From: Solibacteraceae bacterium
GTDB lineage: Bacteria > Acidobacteriota > Terriglobia > Bryobacterales > Bryobacteraceae
Reading direction: 5' to 3'
DNA: 45,995 nucleotides
NCBI GenBank assembly: GCA_021324015.1
Contig: JAJPJX010000167.1
Coordinates: 1-45,995, forward strand
Shown one piece after another: positions 16,365 to 24,150 of the stretch (its first letter is position 1; each line of letters starts with the position of its first letter). The notes under the pieces are model-generated. The model worked only from the letters and a program-made list of their open reading frames with translations. It did not search any database and was not told where the DNA came from. The position numbers were made by a program, and so were the translations under genes.

Positions 16365-17810
16365 TCAGAGCGTGTAGCAGCACTGGGCATCGACGATGCC
16401 GTGCTTATCCTGACGCCAGGTGCCGATCCAGTGGACGCCGCCGCCGGCGGCAAACGCGTCGGTGACGTAGTTGAAACTCGAAGGCTTGACCTCGGTGAGC
16501 CAGTTCTCCCAAATCGCGCCCTGGCCTTTCAGGTGGACCCGGATGTTGACGATGCCGTAACCACCCTGGTAGGCGAACTGGATGCCGTCGATGTCCCCGC
16601 TAGCCATGCAGCTTTCGCCGTCGAAGTCCGAGGCCACCCAGCCGGAGCCGTGTTTGGAATCGGAATACCCCGTGTCCGGCGGGATCACATTGTTCTGAAG
16701 GTCCCAGGCGCGCAAGTTAATAATGCCGTAGCCTCCCTGATAAAGCACTTCAATCTTCCCGACGTCAGCGGTGGACTGCAGGGCGATCCGGTTGTTTTGG
16801 CCGTAGTCGTGCGAGACCTCGATCGAGCCGTCGTATTCATCGAAGAGCCACGGGGTGGTGGCCGTTTTGACGGTGGCCGGGACCGCCGCCGGGTAGGCCG
16901 CCTGCGCGATCTGAATCACTTGGCCAGTGAGGGCCGGGCTTGGAAAGTCCATGTAGACCGAGCCGTAGCACATGCCCGGCAGATTGCCCCAGGACGCCGT
17001 GGTGAAATACGCGGCCAGTTCGGGGTTGATCACATCCGCGTAGTATTGGGGATTGGGGAGCACACTGGGGGCCGGCGGGCCCGCGCAACTGGCGTAGGTA
17101 ACATACCACGTGGCGGCGGCTGCCGGCGCCGCCGCAGCCTTATTCAGATGATCCCGGACGTAGTCCCATTTGTTGGCGGCGAAGGCCTCTGCGTAGTGGT
17201 CTTCTACGTCCAGGTTTCGGCTTCCGGAGTCCTCCACCAGAAGTTGCTTATCCCAACTTCCCCAGAAGATGCCCGTGCCTTCCGCGACCCGGTTGACGAC
17301 CACGATTTTGCCGCGGACGTCGCCCAGTCCGGGCACCGCGGAACCGAGATAGAAGAAATTCTTGAAGCTGTCCTTGCCGGCGATGGCGTTGAAGAGCGCC
17401 ATGAATGTGCTCGTATCGACGTCGGAGTTCTCCTGCTTGATGCACATCACAATGCACTCGGTGGGGTTGTCCGTCAGGAAACTGATGCAGTCCTGTAGCA
17501 CAAACTCGCGGCAGTCGGGGTTGTCGGAGTAGTCCGAAGTCTGGTCGAAATAGGCCCATTGGTACGTGCCGCCATGGTGCAGAGAGAAGTTCAAGCCGCC
17601 GGCCTTGGATTGGAAATAGCAAAGGCGGACGTCCAGCAGGCGGATGCCGATCTGGAGTTGCTGGAGCGGAGACCGGACCTGGCACTCGGCGGTGGGTCCT
17701 CCGTGAAGCGCGGCCGTGTCGTGGGTGCCGGGCAGCGTGATTCGCGAAATCAGGGTGGCATCGTCAATCGCGGCCATCCACGAGCAGCGTATGGGTTGAG
17801 TGTTGGACAT
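16365..17810 (-). CDS. PI-PLC X-domain phosphodiesterase with C-terminal repeat module
   Basis: A 481-aa protein. Residues 1 to about 330 form a phosphatidylinositol-specific phospholipase C-like TIM barrel: H30-D31 (PGTHDT), R62 (DVRL) and H79 (LHHGG) match the catalytic His/Asp, Arg and second His of bacterial PI-PLC. Residues about 330-480 carry two copies, 57 residues apart, of Y-Q-G-G-Y-G-I-x-N-I/L-R (starting at about 357 and 414), each followed by a polar loop, which suggests a small beta-rich binding module. No signal peptide is evident despite a likely extracellular substrate. AGGAAAT precedes the ATG. Codon use and base composition look slightly less GC-rich than neighbours, so transfer is possible. 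Confidence 0.82.
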   Translation of the reverse strand: MSNTQPIRCSWMAAIDDATLISRITLPGTHDTAALHGGPTAECQVRSPLQQLQIGIRLLDVRLCYFQSKAGGLNFSLHHGGTYQWAYFDQTSDYSDNPDCREFVLQDCISFLTDNPTECIVMCIKQENSDVDTSTFMALFNAIAGKDSFKNFFYLGSAVPGLGDVRGKIVVVNRVAEGTGIFWGSWDKQLLVEDSGSRNLDVEDHYAEAFAANKWDYVRDHLNKAAAAPAAAATWYVTYASCAGPPAPSVLPNPQYYADVINPELAAYFTTASWGNLPGMCYGSVYMDFPSPALTGQVIQIAQAAYPAAVPATVKTATTPWLFDEYDGSIEVSHDYGQNNRIALQSTADVGKIEVLYQGGYGIINLRAWDLQNNVIPPDTGYSDSKHGSGWVASDFDGESCMASGDIDGIQFAYQGGYGIVNIRVHLKGQGAIWENWLTEVKPSSFNYVTDAFAAGGGVHWIGTWRQDKHGIVDAQCCYTL

Positions 17811-17879
17811 TATATTTCCTGAAAAATACGGCTCTTCACCGGCGCAAATATCTTAAAGGCCCTGGCGATTTTTGGTGGA

Positions 17880-17902
17880 TCGCCCGACTTTGGGCGAGTA
17901 TA
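17880..17902 (-). promoter_or_regulatory. TATACT box overlapping an inverted repeat (PI-PLC gene promoter)
   Basis: On the minus strand TATACT (17902-17897) runs directly into a perfect 6-bp inverted repeat TCGCCC-N6-GGGCGA (17880-17897). The repeat would cover the transcription start, about 80 nt before the ATG at 17810. An operator is plausible. The flanking gap (17811-17982) is distinctly AT-richer than the genes. Confidence 0.4.
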
Positions 17903-17923
17903 ACATCAAATATTGGGCTTAAT

Positions 17924-17943
17924 AAAAAGTTGAGCGCCGGCTC
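17924..17943 (-). terminator. Possible weak terminator after Mrp gene
   Basis: Reading the minus strand, GAGC-CGGC-GCTC (17943-17932) is followed closely by a TTTTT run (17928-17924). The stem is only 4 bp, so this is tentative. It would separate the Mrp gene from the PI-PLC gene. Confidence 0.3.
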
Positions 17944-17982
17944 TTGAGTAGAAAGCCTGGAAATTCAACCCGAGTGCGATGG

Positions 17983-18816
17983 CTAATCTTCAATCTCGAT
18001 CTTCGGCCCTTCCTGGGGACCCAATTCACGAATGCGGTCCACGGTGTTGCGGGCCAGAGTGAGAAAGCCCGCGCCCTCGACGCTCCTGGCTTCCTCCAGG
18101 GCCACCGGCCTGCCCGAATCCCCGCCGATGCGCACCGCGGGATTCAGCGGCAACTCTCCCAGGAAGTGCACCTGCATCTGCTGCGCCGTGCGCTTTCCGC
18201 CGCCGTAGCTGAACACGTCGATCCGCTCCTGGCAGTGCGGGCAGACTAGGTAGCTCATGTTCTCCACGATGCCCAAAATGGGGACCTTCACCTGGTGGAA
18301 CATGTGCACGGCCTTGCGCGCGTCTTCCAGCGAAACGTCCGAAGGCGTCGTCACCACGATGGCGCCGGTGATCGGAGCCGTCTGGATCAAGGTGAGCTGC
18401 ACGTCTCCGGTGCCCGGCGGCAGGTCGATAATCAGGTACTCCAGTTCGCCCCAGTCGACGCCGCGCAGAAACTGCTGGATCACGCTGTGCAGCATGGGAC
18501 CGCGCCACACCAGGGGACGGTCGCCCGGGTTCAGGAAGCCCATGGACATCAGCTTGACGCCGTATTGTTCGAGCGGCTGAATGCGGTCCCCGTAGGCCAT
18601 GGGAGTCTGGTTGATGCCCATCATGAGCGGCACGTTCGGCCCGTAAACGTCCGCGTCCATCAAGCCGGTCTTGTGTCCCAGTCCGGCCAACGCGATGGCC
18701 AGGTTGACCGCCACGGTGGTCTTGCCCACGCCTCCTTTTCCGGAACCGACCGCGATCAGATTCCGGACGCCTGGGATAGGCAGCTTGGGCATCTGCCCGG
18801 GCTGATTGGGACTCAT
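17983..18816 (-). CDS. Mrp/NBP35-family P-loop ATPase (ApbC-like)
   Basis: A 277-aa cytoplasmic ATPase for iron-sulfur cluster carriage. The deviant Walker A motif GKGGVGKTT lies at about residues 26-34, followed by the switch regions LMDADVYGPN and IDLPPGTGD. The C-terminal CPHC (in YLVCPHCQERID) is the CxxC used by ApbC/NBP35 proteins to bind a bridging [4Fe-4S] cluster. The N-terminal DUF59 domain found in many Mrp proteins is absent. TAGGAT ends 8 nt before the ATG and no Shine-Dalgarno is present, suggesting a leaderless message. Confidence 0.9.
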   Translation of the reverse strand: MSPNQPGQMPKLPIPGVRNLIAVGSGKGGVGKTTVAVNLAIALAGLGHKTGLMDADVYGPNVPLMMGINQTPMAYGDRIQPLEQYGVKLMSMGFLNPGDRPLVWRGPMLHSVIQQFLRGVDWGELEYLIIDLPPGTGDVQLTLIQTAPITGAIVVTTPSDVSLEDARKAVHMFHQVKVPILGIVENMSYLVCPHCQERIDVFSYGGGKRTAQQMQVHFLGELPLNPAVRIGGDSGRPVALEEARSVEGAGFLTLARNTVDRIRELGPQEGPKIEIED

Positions 18817-18884
18817 AAGACTCTATCCTAGCAAGCAGGCAGGAGCGAGAAGGCAGGAGTGAGGAAAAGCTCCGTTTTAACGTG

Positions 18885-19526
18885 CTACCGGCCCCGAAAC
18901 CACTTGGGGCCCACGTATAGATGATGCGAGATCGCGTCCGGCACCGCCAGGTAGATCAGAAATCCGATCACACCGTGCGCCACGCCGAGGAAGTAGAGGT
19001 TGCGGTATCGCAGATACACTTTGGCGCAGGCATAGCCGGCGGCCAGGGTCACGGCCATGAGGAACCAGTTGGGCAGGTGCGCGGCGGAAAAGAACACGGC
19101 GGCCAGCGCCGGCACGCCGCGCGTCTCCGAGCCGGGAAACGCCTGCCGGAAGCGGTTCACGAAATAGCCGTTGAGCAGATATTGCTGGAACAGGCCCCAC
19201 AGGCAATACAACGCCAGGCTCCCGAGGGCGTCCTCCCAGCGCACGGCGCGCAGCGTTTGCAGCACGCTCCCCGCCCCGGCGAGCAGCAGGCACAGCAGTC
19301 CCACCACGGGTCCGAACTCGGCGAACGGACTCCCGGCTCCCGCCAACCGGAAACCCAGGCTCGCCGGGCTTTCGCGCCGCAAAGCGTGCGAAAGCACCAC
19401 CACCCCGAGCATGGGAATCCAGGCCGCCGGCCAGACGAAGCGCAGCCGCCAGATGTACCACAGGATCAGCCCGAACACGCCCAGGGCTTCGCCCAGGGCC
19501 CGGCCGCGTTCCCATGGTTGCCCCAT
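18885..19526 (-). CDS. CPBP-fold membrane protein lacking catalytic glutamates
   Basis: A 213-aa polytopic membrane protein with about six hydrophobic segments. The C-terminal half follows the CPBP (CAAX protease and bacteriocin-processing, ABI) layout. Motif 1, normally EExxxR, reads QQYLLN (Q114, Q115, N119). Motif 2, FxxxH, is intact with H150 (FFSAAHLPN), and the third histidine region GVAHG (H184) is kept. Because the Glu pair activates water in this glutamic protease family, the protein is probably not an active protease of the usual type. TAGAAT lies 9 nt before the ATG. The gene follows the two-component pair on the same strand. Confidence 0.78.
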   Translation of the reverse strand: MGQPWERGRALGEALGVFGLILWYIWRLRFVWPAAWIPMLGVVVLSHALRRESPASLGFRLAGAGSPFAEFGPVVGLLCLLLAGAGSVLQTLRAVRWEDALGSLALYCLWGLFQQYLLNGYFVNRFRQAFPGSETRGVPALAAVFFSAAHLPNWFLMAVTLAAGYACAKVYLRYRNLYFLGVAHGVIGFLIYLAVPDAISHHLYVGPKWFRGR

Positions 19527-19579
19527 TTGCGCTCGATTCTACAGCAGGCCCGGCTTCCCGCGCGGAACGATCGCCCCCG

Positions 19580-20332
19580 CTACGGCCTGGCCGTTTCGGC
19601 GGGCGAGGCCACGAACCGGTAGCCCACGCCGCGCACGGTGAGCAGGTGGCGCGGATGAGTCGGATCGTCTTCCAGGTAGCGCCGCAACCGCACGATGAAA
19701 TTGTCGATGGCCCGGGTGTCGGTGTCTTCGTGCAGGCCCCAAACCTCCTCCAGCATGGCCTTCCGGGATACCGGCCTGCCTTCGTGCCGGATCAGGTAAC
19801 GGAGCACGTTGGCCTCCATGAGTGTCAGGGGAAAAACCTTATCCCGGACGCGCAACTCCAGCAGATCGAAGCTCACCGCCTTCTCTCCGAAGCTGAACTG
19901 GTCTTTGGGTTCCTGCGGGGGGTGCGCATTCGCGGGGGCCTGGTGCAGCGAAGCGTGCAGCCACTCGCGCCGCCGCAGCAAGCCGCGGATGCGGGCAATC
20001 AATATCGCCAGTTCGAAGGGCTTGGGGAGATAGTCGTCCGCGCCGGCGGCGAAGCCCCGCAGCACGTCGTCCGGATGGCCGCGTGCGGTCAGCATGAGTG
20101 TGGGGACATAGAGGCCCGACTTGCGCATCTCCGCCATCACCGTGAAGCCGTCCTTCCCCGGCAGCATGACGTCCAGAATCACCACGTCATACCCCGGCGA
20201 CTCCCGGCCCAGCAACTCCAAGCCGGCCTCCCCGGTCTCGGCGACGTCCACCTGGTAGCCCTCCGCTTCCAGGTTGAAGCGCAGGCCTTCGGCCAGGTGC
20301 TGTTCGTCTTCCACCACCAGGACGCGGGTCAT
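19580..20332 (-). CDS. OmpR/PhoB-family response regulator
   Basis: A 250-aa DNA-binding response regulator. The receiver domain has acidic residues E8/D9, phosphoacceptor D54 (VILDVMLPG), T in LMLTARG and K in LPKPFE (about 104). The C-terminal winged helix (about residues 150-245) ends in the standard LLTVRGVGYRFV. A Pro/Ala/His-rich linker of about 30 residues separates the domains. The ATG overlaps the stop of the kinase gene by 4 bp, so the two are translationally coupled, in the order kinase then regulator. The pair directly follows a fatty-acid desaturase gene. Confidence 0.93.
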   Translation of the reverse strand: MTRVLVVEDEQHLAEGLRFNLEAEGYQVDVAETGEAGLELLGRESPGYDVVILDVMLPGKDGFTVMAEMRKSGLYVPTLMLTARGHPDDVLRGFAAGADDYLPKPFELAILIARIRGLLRRREWLHASLHQAPANAHPPQEPKDQFSFGEKAVSFDLLELRVRDKVFPLTLMEANVLRYLIRHEGRPVSRKAMLEEVWGLHEDTDTRAIDNFIVRLRRYLEDDPTHPRHLLTVRGVGYRFVASPAETARP

Positions 20333-21222
20333 TTCGCTACCGGAAGCTGCAACGTGAAGGTGCTTCCCCGCCCGGGGCCCGCGCTCTCCGCCCAGGCCCG
20401 CCCGCCGTGCCGCTTGGCCACCGACCGGACGATGTACAGACCCAGCCCCGTGCCTTTCACGCGGGTGGCCTGCGGCCCGGCCACCCGGTAGAAGCGCTTG
20501 AAGATCTGTTTCAGTTCGCCCGGGGGAATACCGACTCCCTGGTCGGTCACCCGGATGGCCGCGTACTTACCGTCCACCTTGGCCGTTTCCACGGTCACGC
20601 GTACGTCGCTTCCGGAGTACTTGACCGCGTTATCGATCAGGTTCGACACCGCTGCCCGCACCTCGTCCGGATCGCCCAGCAAGGTTGTGGGCGGCCCGGG
20701 GTGGTATTCGAGCGCTTCCGGGCGCAGGTGATGGAGGGTGCGCGCGCGCGCCAGGCACTCTTTCACGGTGGCGTCCAGGTCGATCGGAGAACGGAGGGGC
20801 TTGCGGCTGGAAGAGCCGACTCGCCCGGTGCGCAGCACCTGCTCGATGGTGGCGAGCAGCCGCTCGCTGTCGTCCACCATGATGCGGTAGAATTCCTTGC
20901 GCCGGGCTTCATCCACTTCCCGCGTTTGCAGCGTTTCCAGGTACAGCCGGATGGACGCCACCGGAGTTTTCAGCTCGTGGGTTACCGCGTTGATGAACGC
21001 GTCGTGCTGGGCGTTGCGGCGGATCTCCCGCACCAGGAAGGTCGTGTTGAGGACCACGCCGCTAATGATGGTGGCCAGCAGCAGCACTCCCAGGAACAGC
21101 AGGATGCCCGTGCGCCAGTTCAGCAGCACCCAGCCGATGTAGAGAAGCAGGATGACCGAGATCAGGCCGATGCCGAGCGCGATGAAGAACGCGATCGACT
21201 TTTGCCGGCCGGCGACTACCAT
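20329..21222 (-). CDS. Sensor histidine kinase with minimal (intramembrane) sensor
   Basis: A 297-aa kinase. Two membrane helices (about residues 10-33 and 40-64) are joined by only about six residues (LNWRTG region), so there is essentially no periplasmic domain. Then come the HisKA domain with H82 (THELKTP) and an HATPase_c domain with N box NLIDNAVKYS, G1 DQGVGIP, F box FKRFYR and G2 GTGLGLYIV. There is no HAMP or PAS domain. A CTGGAGG site precedes the ATG. It lies 42 bp downstream of the desaturase gene, a setting that recalls the DesK/Des thermosensing system of Bacillus, though the kinase family differs. Confidence 0.92.
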   Translation of the reverse strand: MVVAGRQKSIAFFIALGIGLISVILLLYIGWVLLNWRTGILLFLGVLLLATIISGVVLNTTFLVREIRRNAQHDAFINAVTHELKTPVASIRLYLETLQTREVDEARRKEFYRIMVDDSERLLATIEQVLRTGRVGSSSRKPLRSPIDLDATVKECLARARTLHHLRPEALEYHPGPPTTLLGDPDEVRAAVSNLIDNAVKYSGSDVRVTVETAKVDGKYAAIRVTDQGVGIPPGELKQIFKRFYRVAGPQATRVKGTGLGLYIVRSVAKRHGGRAWAESAGPGRGSTFTLQLPVAK

Positions 21223-21264
21223 GCCTCCAGCTTAAGCCGAACTCGGTGGCGGTGGACGGCTGGG

Positions 21265-22131
21265 CTACGCCGCTTTCTGTTCCACCAGCACGCTGTCGGG
21301 CCGGGCCGCCTGAACGGACCTGGCCACGCCCAGGAAACGCAGGACCTTGATGGTGATCCAGGAGAGGTCGAACTCGTACCAGGTAAGCCCGTGCCGGGCC
21401 GAAGTGGGGTGCGCGTGATGGTTGTTGTGCCAGCCTTCGCCGAAGGTGAACAGGGCCACCCACCAGGTGTTGCGGGAATCGTCGCGGGTGTTGAACCGGC
21501 GCGAGCCGTACATGTGGGTGATGGAGTTGATCATCCAGGTGGCGTGCAGTCCGAAGACCACCCGCAGGCAAATGCCCCACAGCAACAGGGGAAGCCCGCC
21601 CAGGGCGTACAACAGGCCCGCCAGGGCCACCAGCGGCGTCCAGTGCCAGTTGTTCAGCCACACGTAGAACCGGTGCTTGGCCAGGTCCGGGGCGTACTTC
21701 GACATCAGTCGGGTATTGTTGTGATTCGTTTCTCCGAACAGAATCCAGCCGCAGTGCGCCCACCAGGCGCCGTCGCGCGGAGAATGGGGGTCGCCGGGCT
21801 GATCGGATTTCTGGTGGTGAATGCGATGCGTGGCCACCCAGAAAATGGGTCCGCCCTCCAGGGTCAGCGCCCCGCACAGCGCAAAGAAATAATCCAGCCA
21901 GCGCGGCACCTTGTAGGAACGGTGGGTGTGCAGCCGGTGATATCCCAGACTGATGCCCAGGCCGGTGGCCATCCAGTACAGGAAAACCGCGACGGCAAAA
22001 GCCCGCCAGCTAAAGGTGAACAGGGCTGCGACGGCCCCGGCGTGCAGAATTGCCAGAACGACGGTGGTAATCCAGTTCATTTTCTGGAGCTGATAGGGGC
22101 TGGGAAGCATGCTGAGGTCGGTAGGATGCAT
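21265..22131 (-). CDS. Membrane fatty-acid (acyl-CoA type) desaturase
   Basis: A 288-aa integral membrane di-iron desaturase that inserts a cis double bond into acyl chains. All three histidine boxes are visible: HRLHTH (after GISLGY), HRIHH (ATHRIHHQ) and HNNHH (EGWHNNHHAHP), with the hydrophobic pairs between them. The length suits the compact bacterial delta-9 class. ATG at 22131 (MHPTDLSMLPSP) is chosen; M at 22080 (MNWITT) is a shorter option. The first gene of a likely desaturase-kinase-regulator operon. Its upstream region, shared with the divergent phosphopentomutase gene, holds three tandem 9-bp repeats. Confidence 0.9.
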   Translation of the reverse strand: MHPTDLSMLPSPYQLQKMNWITTVVLAILHAGAVAALFTFSWRAFAVAVFLYWMATGLGISLGYHRLHTHRSYKVPRWLDYFFALCGALTLEGGPIFWVATHRIHHQKSDQPGDPHSPRDGAWWAHCGWILFGETNHNNTRLMSKYAPDLAKHRFYVWLNNWHWTPLVALAGLLYALGGLPLLLWGICLRVVFGLHATWMINSITHMYGSRRFNTRDDSRNTWWVALFTFGEGWHNNHHAHPTSARHGLTWYEFDLSWITIKVLRFLGVARSVQAARPDSVLVEQKAA

Positions 22132-22172
22132 GTGAAGAATACTTTTCCAAACTATCAGGGAATCTGCGGCGC

Positions 22173-22199
22173 ATTTGTAAGATTTGTGTAATTTCAATG
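22173..22199. promoter_or_regulatory. Three tandem 9-bp direct repeats in divergent promoter
   Basis: ATTTGTAAG, ATTTGTGTA and ATTTCAATG follow each other without gaps (22173, 22182, 22191), an AT-rich island between the desaturase start (22131) and the phosphopentomutase start. OmpR-family regulators bind direct repeats, and one is encoded two genes downstream of the desaturase. The 9-bp period is shorter than the usual 10-11 bp, so this is a candidate only. Confidence 0.4.
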
Positions 22200-22222
22200 G
22201 GATACGGGGTCTCCGAGGGGAT

Positions 22223-23404
22223 ATGCTACAGTCGAAGGTGGTGTTCCGCCGTGTCATCTGGATCGTGCTGGACAGCGTCGGAATCGGTGAAATGCCCGAT
22301 GCGGCGGCCTATGGAGACGTCGGCAGCGATACCCTTGGAAACATCGCCCGCCGCAGACGGCTGGAGATTCCCCGACTGCGCCGCCTGGGGTTGGCGAATA
22401 TCAAGCCATTGACGGGGATTCCCCCGGTCCCGCAGCCCGCCGGGTGCTATGGACGCTGCGCCCTGGCCTCCCCGGGGAAAGACACCACCACCGGCCACTG
22501 GGAGATGGTGGGCATCCACTTAGAGGAGCCCTTCCCTTTGTACCCCTGGGGCTTTCCGCCCGAAGTGATGCAGCCCTTCGAGCACCGTATCGGCCGCAAA
22601 ACCTTAGGCAATAAGCCCGCCTCCGGCACGGAGATCATCAAGGAATTAGGCGCCCAGCACGTGCGCACCGGGTTTCCGATCGTCTACACTTCGGCGGACA
22701 GCGTGTTTCAGGTGGCGGCGCACGAGGAGGTGATCCCGCTGGCCGAACTCTACCGGATCTGCGAGATCGCCCGGGAGATCCTGCGTGGTCCGCACGAAGT
22801 CGGCCGGGTGATCGCGCGCCCTTTTGTGGGCGCCCCCGGCGCTTTTACCCGCACACCCAACCGCAAGGATTACGCCGTGCCTCCGCCGGCTGGAATGCTC
22901 CTGGATCAACTGGCGGACCACAGAGTGCCGGTGGCCAGCGTGGGCAAGATTTACGATGTGTTCGTGGGCCGTGGCATCGGCCCGCACCAGAAAGCCCGGA
23001 ACAATGCGGACGGCATGGCCCGCACGCTGGCCACCATGGACCAGGCGGCGGAGGGTCTGATCTTTGTCAACCTGGTGGATTTCGATCAGCAGTTCGGCCA
23101 CCGCAACGACGTGGAAGGCTACGCCCGCGCGATCGAGGAGTTTGACGCCTGGCTGCCCGCCTTCGAGGAGCGGCTGCGGGAAGGCGATCTGGCCATCCTC
23201 ACCGCCGATCATGGCTGCGACCCCACAACGCCTTCCACCGATCACAGCCGGGAGTACGTGCCGCTTCTGACCTATGGTCCCGGGGCGCGCGCGGGCGCCG
23301 ATCTCGGGCTGCGCTCTTCGCTTTCCGACATCGGCCAGACGGTGGCGGAAAATTTCGGCGTCCGGATTGAGAAAGGAACCAGCTTTTTGCCGTTAATCGT
23401 ATGA
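22223..23404 (+). CDS. deoB: Phosphopentomutase
   Basis: A 393-aa alkaline-phosphatase-superfamily enzyme that interconverts ribose-1- and ribose-5-phosphate (also the deoxy forms) in nucleoside salvage. Diagnostic segments: [15 protein letters not shown] (metal ligand D near the N-terminus), [23 protein letters not shown], and [21 protein letters not shown], which holds the C-terminal metal ligands. The ATG at 22223 has GAGGGG very close upstream. A GTG at 22241 would give [11 protein letters not shown], nearer the usual family start, so the N-terminus is uncertain by six residues. It overlaps the triosephosphate isomerase gene by 4 bp. Confidence 0.93.
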   Translation: MLQSKVVFRRVIWIVLDSVGIGEMPDAAAYGDVGSDTLGNIARRRRLEIPRLRRLGLANIKPLTGIPPVPQPAGCYGRCALASPGKDTTTGHWEMVGIHLEEPFPLYPWGFPPEVMQPFEHRIGRKTLGNKPASGTEIIKELGAQHVRTGFPIVYTSADSVFQVAAHEEVIPLAELYRICEIAREILRGPHEVGRVIARPFVGAPGAFTRTPNRKDYAVPPPAGMLLDQLADHRVPVASVGKIYDVFVGRGIGPHQKARNNADGMARTLATMDQAAEGLIFVNLVDFDQQFGHRNDVEGYARAIEEFDAWLPAFEERLREGDLAILTADHGCDPTTPSTDHSREYVPLLTYGPGARAGADLGLRSSLSDIGQTVAENFGVRIEKGTSFLPLIV

Positions 23405-24150
23405 GAAAGCCAGTCATGGCGGGCAATTGGAAGATGTACAAGACGCCCGCCGAAACCACCGCATTTTTCGAGAGGTTCCGGCCCCTGGTCGAGCGGTCGG
23501 AGCACTGCGAGGTCGTCATCTGCCCGCCGTTCACAGGCCTCGCGGCGGCCGTTCAGGCTGCCGCGGGCACGCGCATCCGCATCGGAGCGCAGAACCTGTT
23601 TTGGGCCCGGGAGGGCGCCTATACCGGCGAAGTGAGCGCCCCCATGATCCGGGCCGCGGGCTGCTCCCACGTGATCATCGGGCACAGCGAACGGCGCCAG
23701 TATTTCGGGGAGACGGATGAATCGGTCCTGAAGAAGACGGTCTCCGCCCTGGAGGCCGGCCTGACCCCCATCGTGTGCGTGGGCGAACGCCTGGAAGAAC
23801 GCGAGGCCGGGAAGACCGAGGCGGTGCTCGCCGGCCAGTTTCGCGGCGGCATCGCCGGCCTGGGTCCGCAGCAATTCGCCGCCATCGTGATGGCCTACGA
23901 GCCGGTCTGGGCCATCGGCACGGGCAAGACCGCCACACCGGAAATCGCCGCCGACGCCCACCGCGCGATTCGCGGCGAGGTGCGCGCGAAGTTCGGCGCC
24001 GGCGCCGCGGCCGCGGTGCGCATCCTGTACGGCGGCAGCGTCAAGCCGGACAACGTCAAAAACCTCATGGCGCAGCCGGAGATCGATGGCGTGCTGGTGG
24101 GCGGCGCCAGCCTGGACCCGGCGTCTTTCGCTACGATCGTGAACTTCTAA
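23401..24150 (+). CDS. tpiA: Triosephosphate isomerase
   Basis: A 249-aa glycolytic TIM barrel interconverting dihydroxyacetone phosphate and glyceraldehyde-3-phosphate. Active-site elements: GNWKM (K at residue 11), IIGHSERR (catalytic His), [13 protein letters not shown] (catalytic Glu and flexible loop 6) and YGGSVKPDN (phosphate loop). Its ATG overlaps the deoB stop (ATGA), so pentose-phosphate salvage and lower glycolysis are co-translated here rather than the common tpiA-secG pairing. The 3' end overlaps the convergent minus-strand gene by 20 bp. Confidence 0.97.
   Translation: MRKPVMAGNWKMYKTPAETTAFFERFRPLVERSEHCEVVICPPFTGLAAAVQAAAGTRIRIGAQNLFWAREGAYTGEVSAPMIRAAGCSHVIIGHSERRQYFGETDESVLKKTVSALEAGLTPIVCVGERLEEREAGKTEAVLAGQFRGGIAGLGPQQFAAIVMAYEPVWAIGTGKTATPEIAADAHRAIRGEVRAKFGAGAAAAVRILYGGSVKPDNVKNLMAQPEIDGVLVGGASLDPASFATIVNF

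Noticed and set aside
20407-22191. A 594-codon open frame on the plus strand over the kinase and desaturase genes
   Set aside because: Antisense shadow of two genes with intact family motifs; composition is low-complexity.
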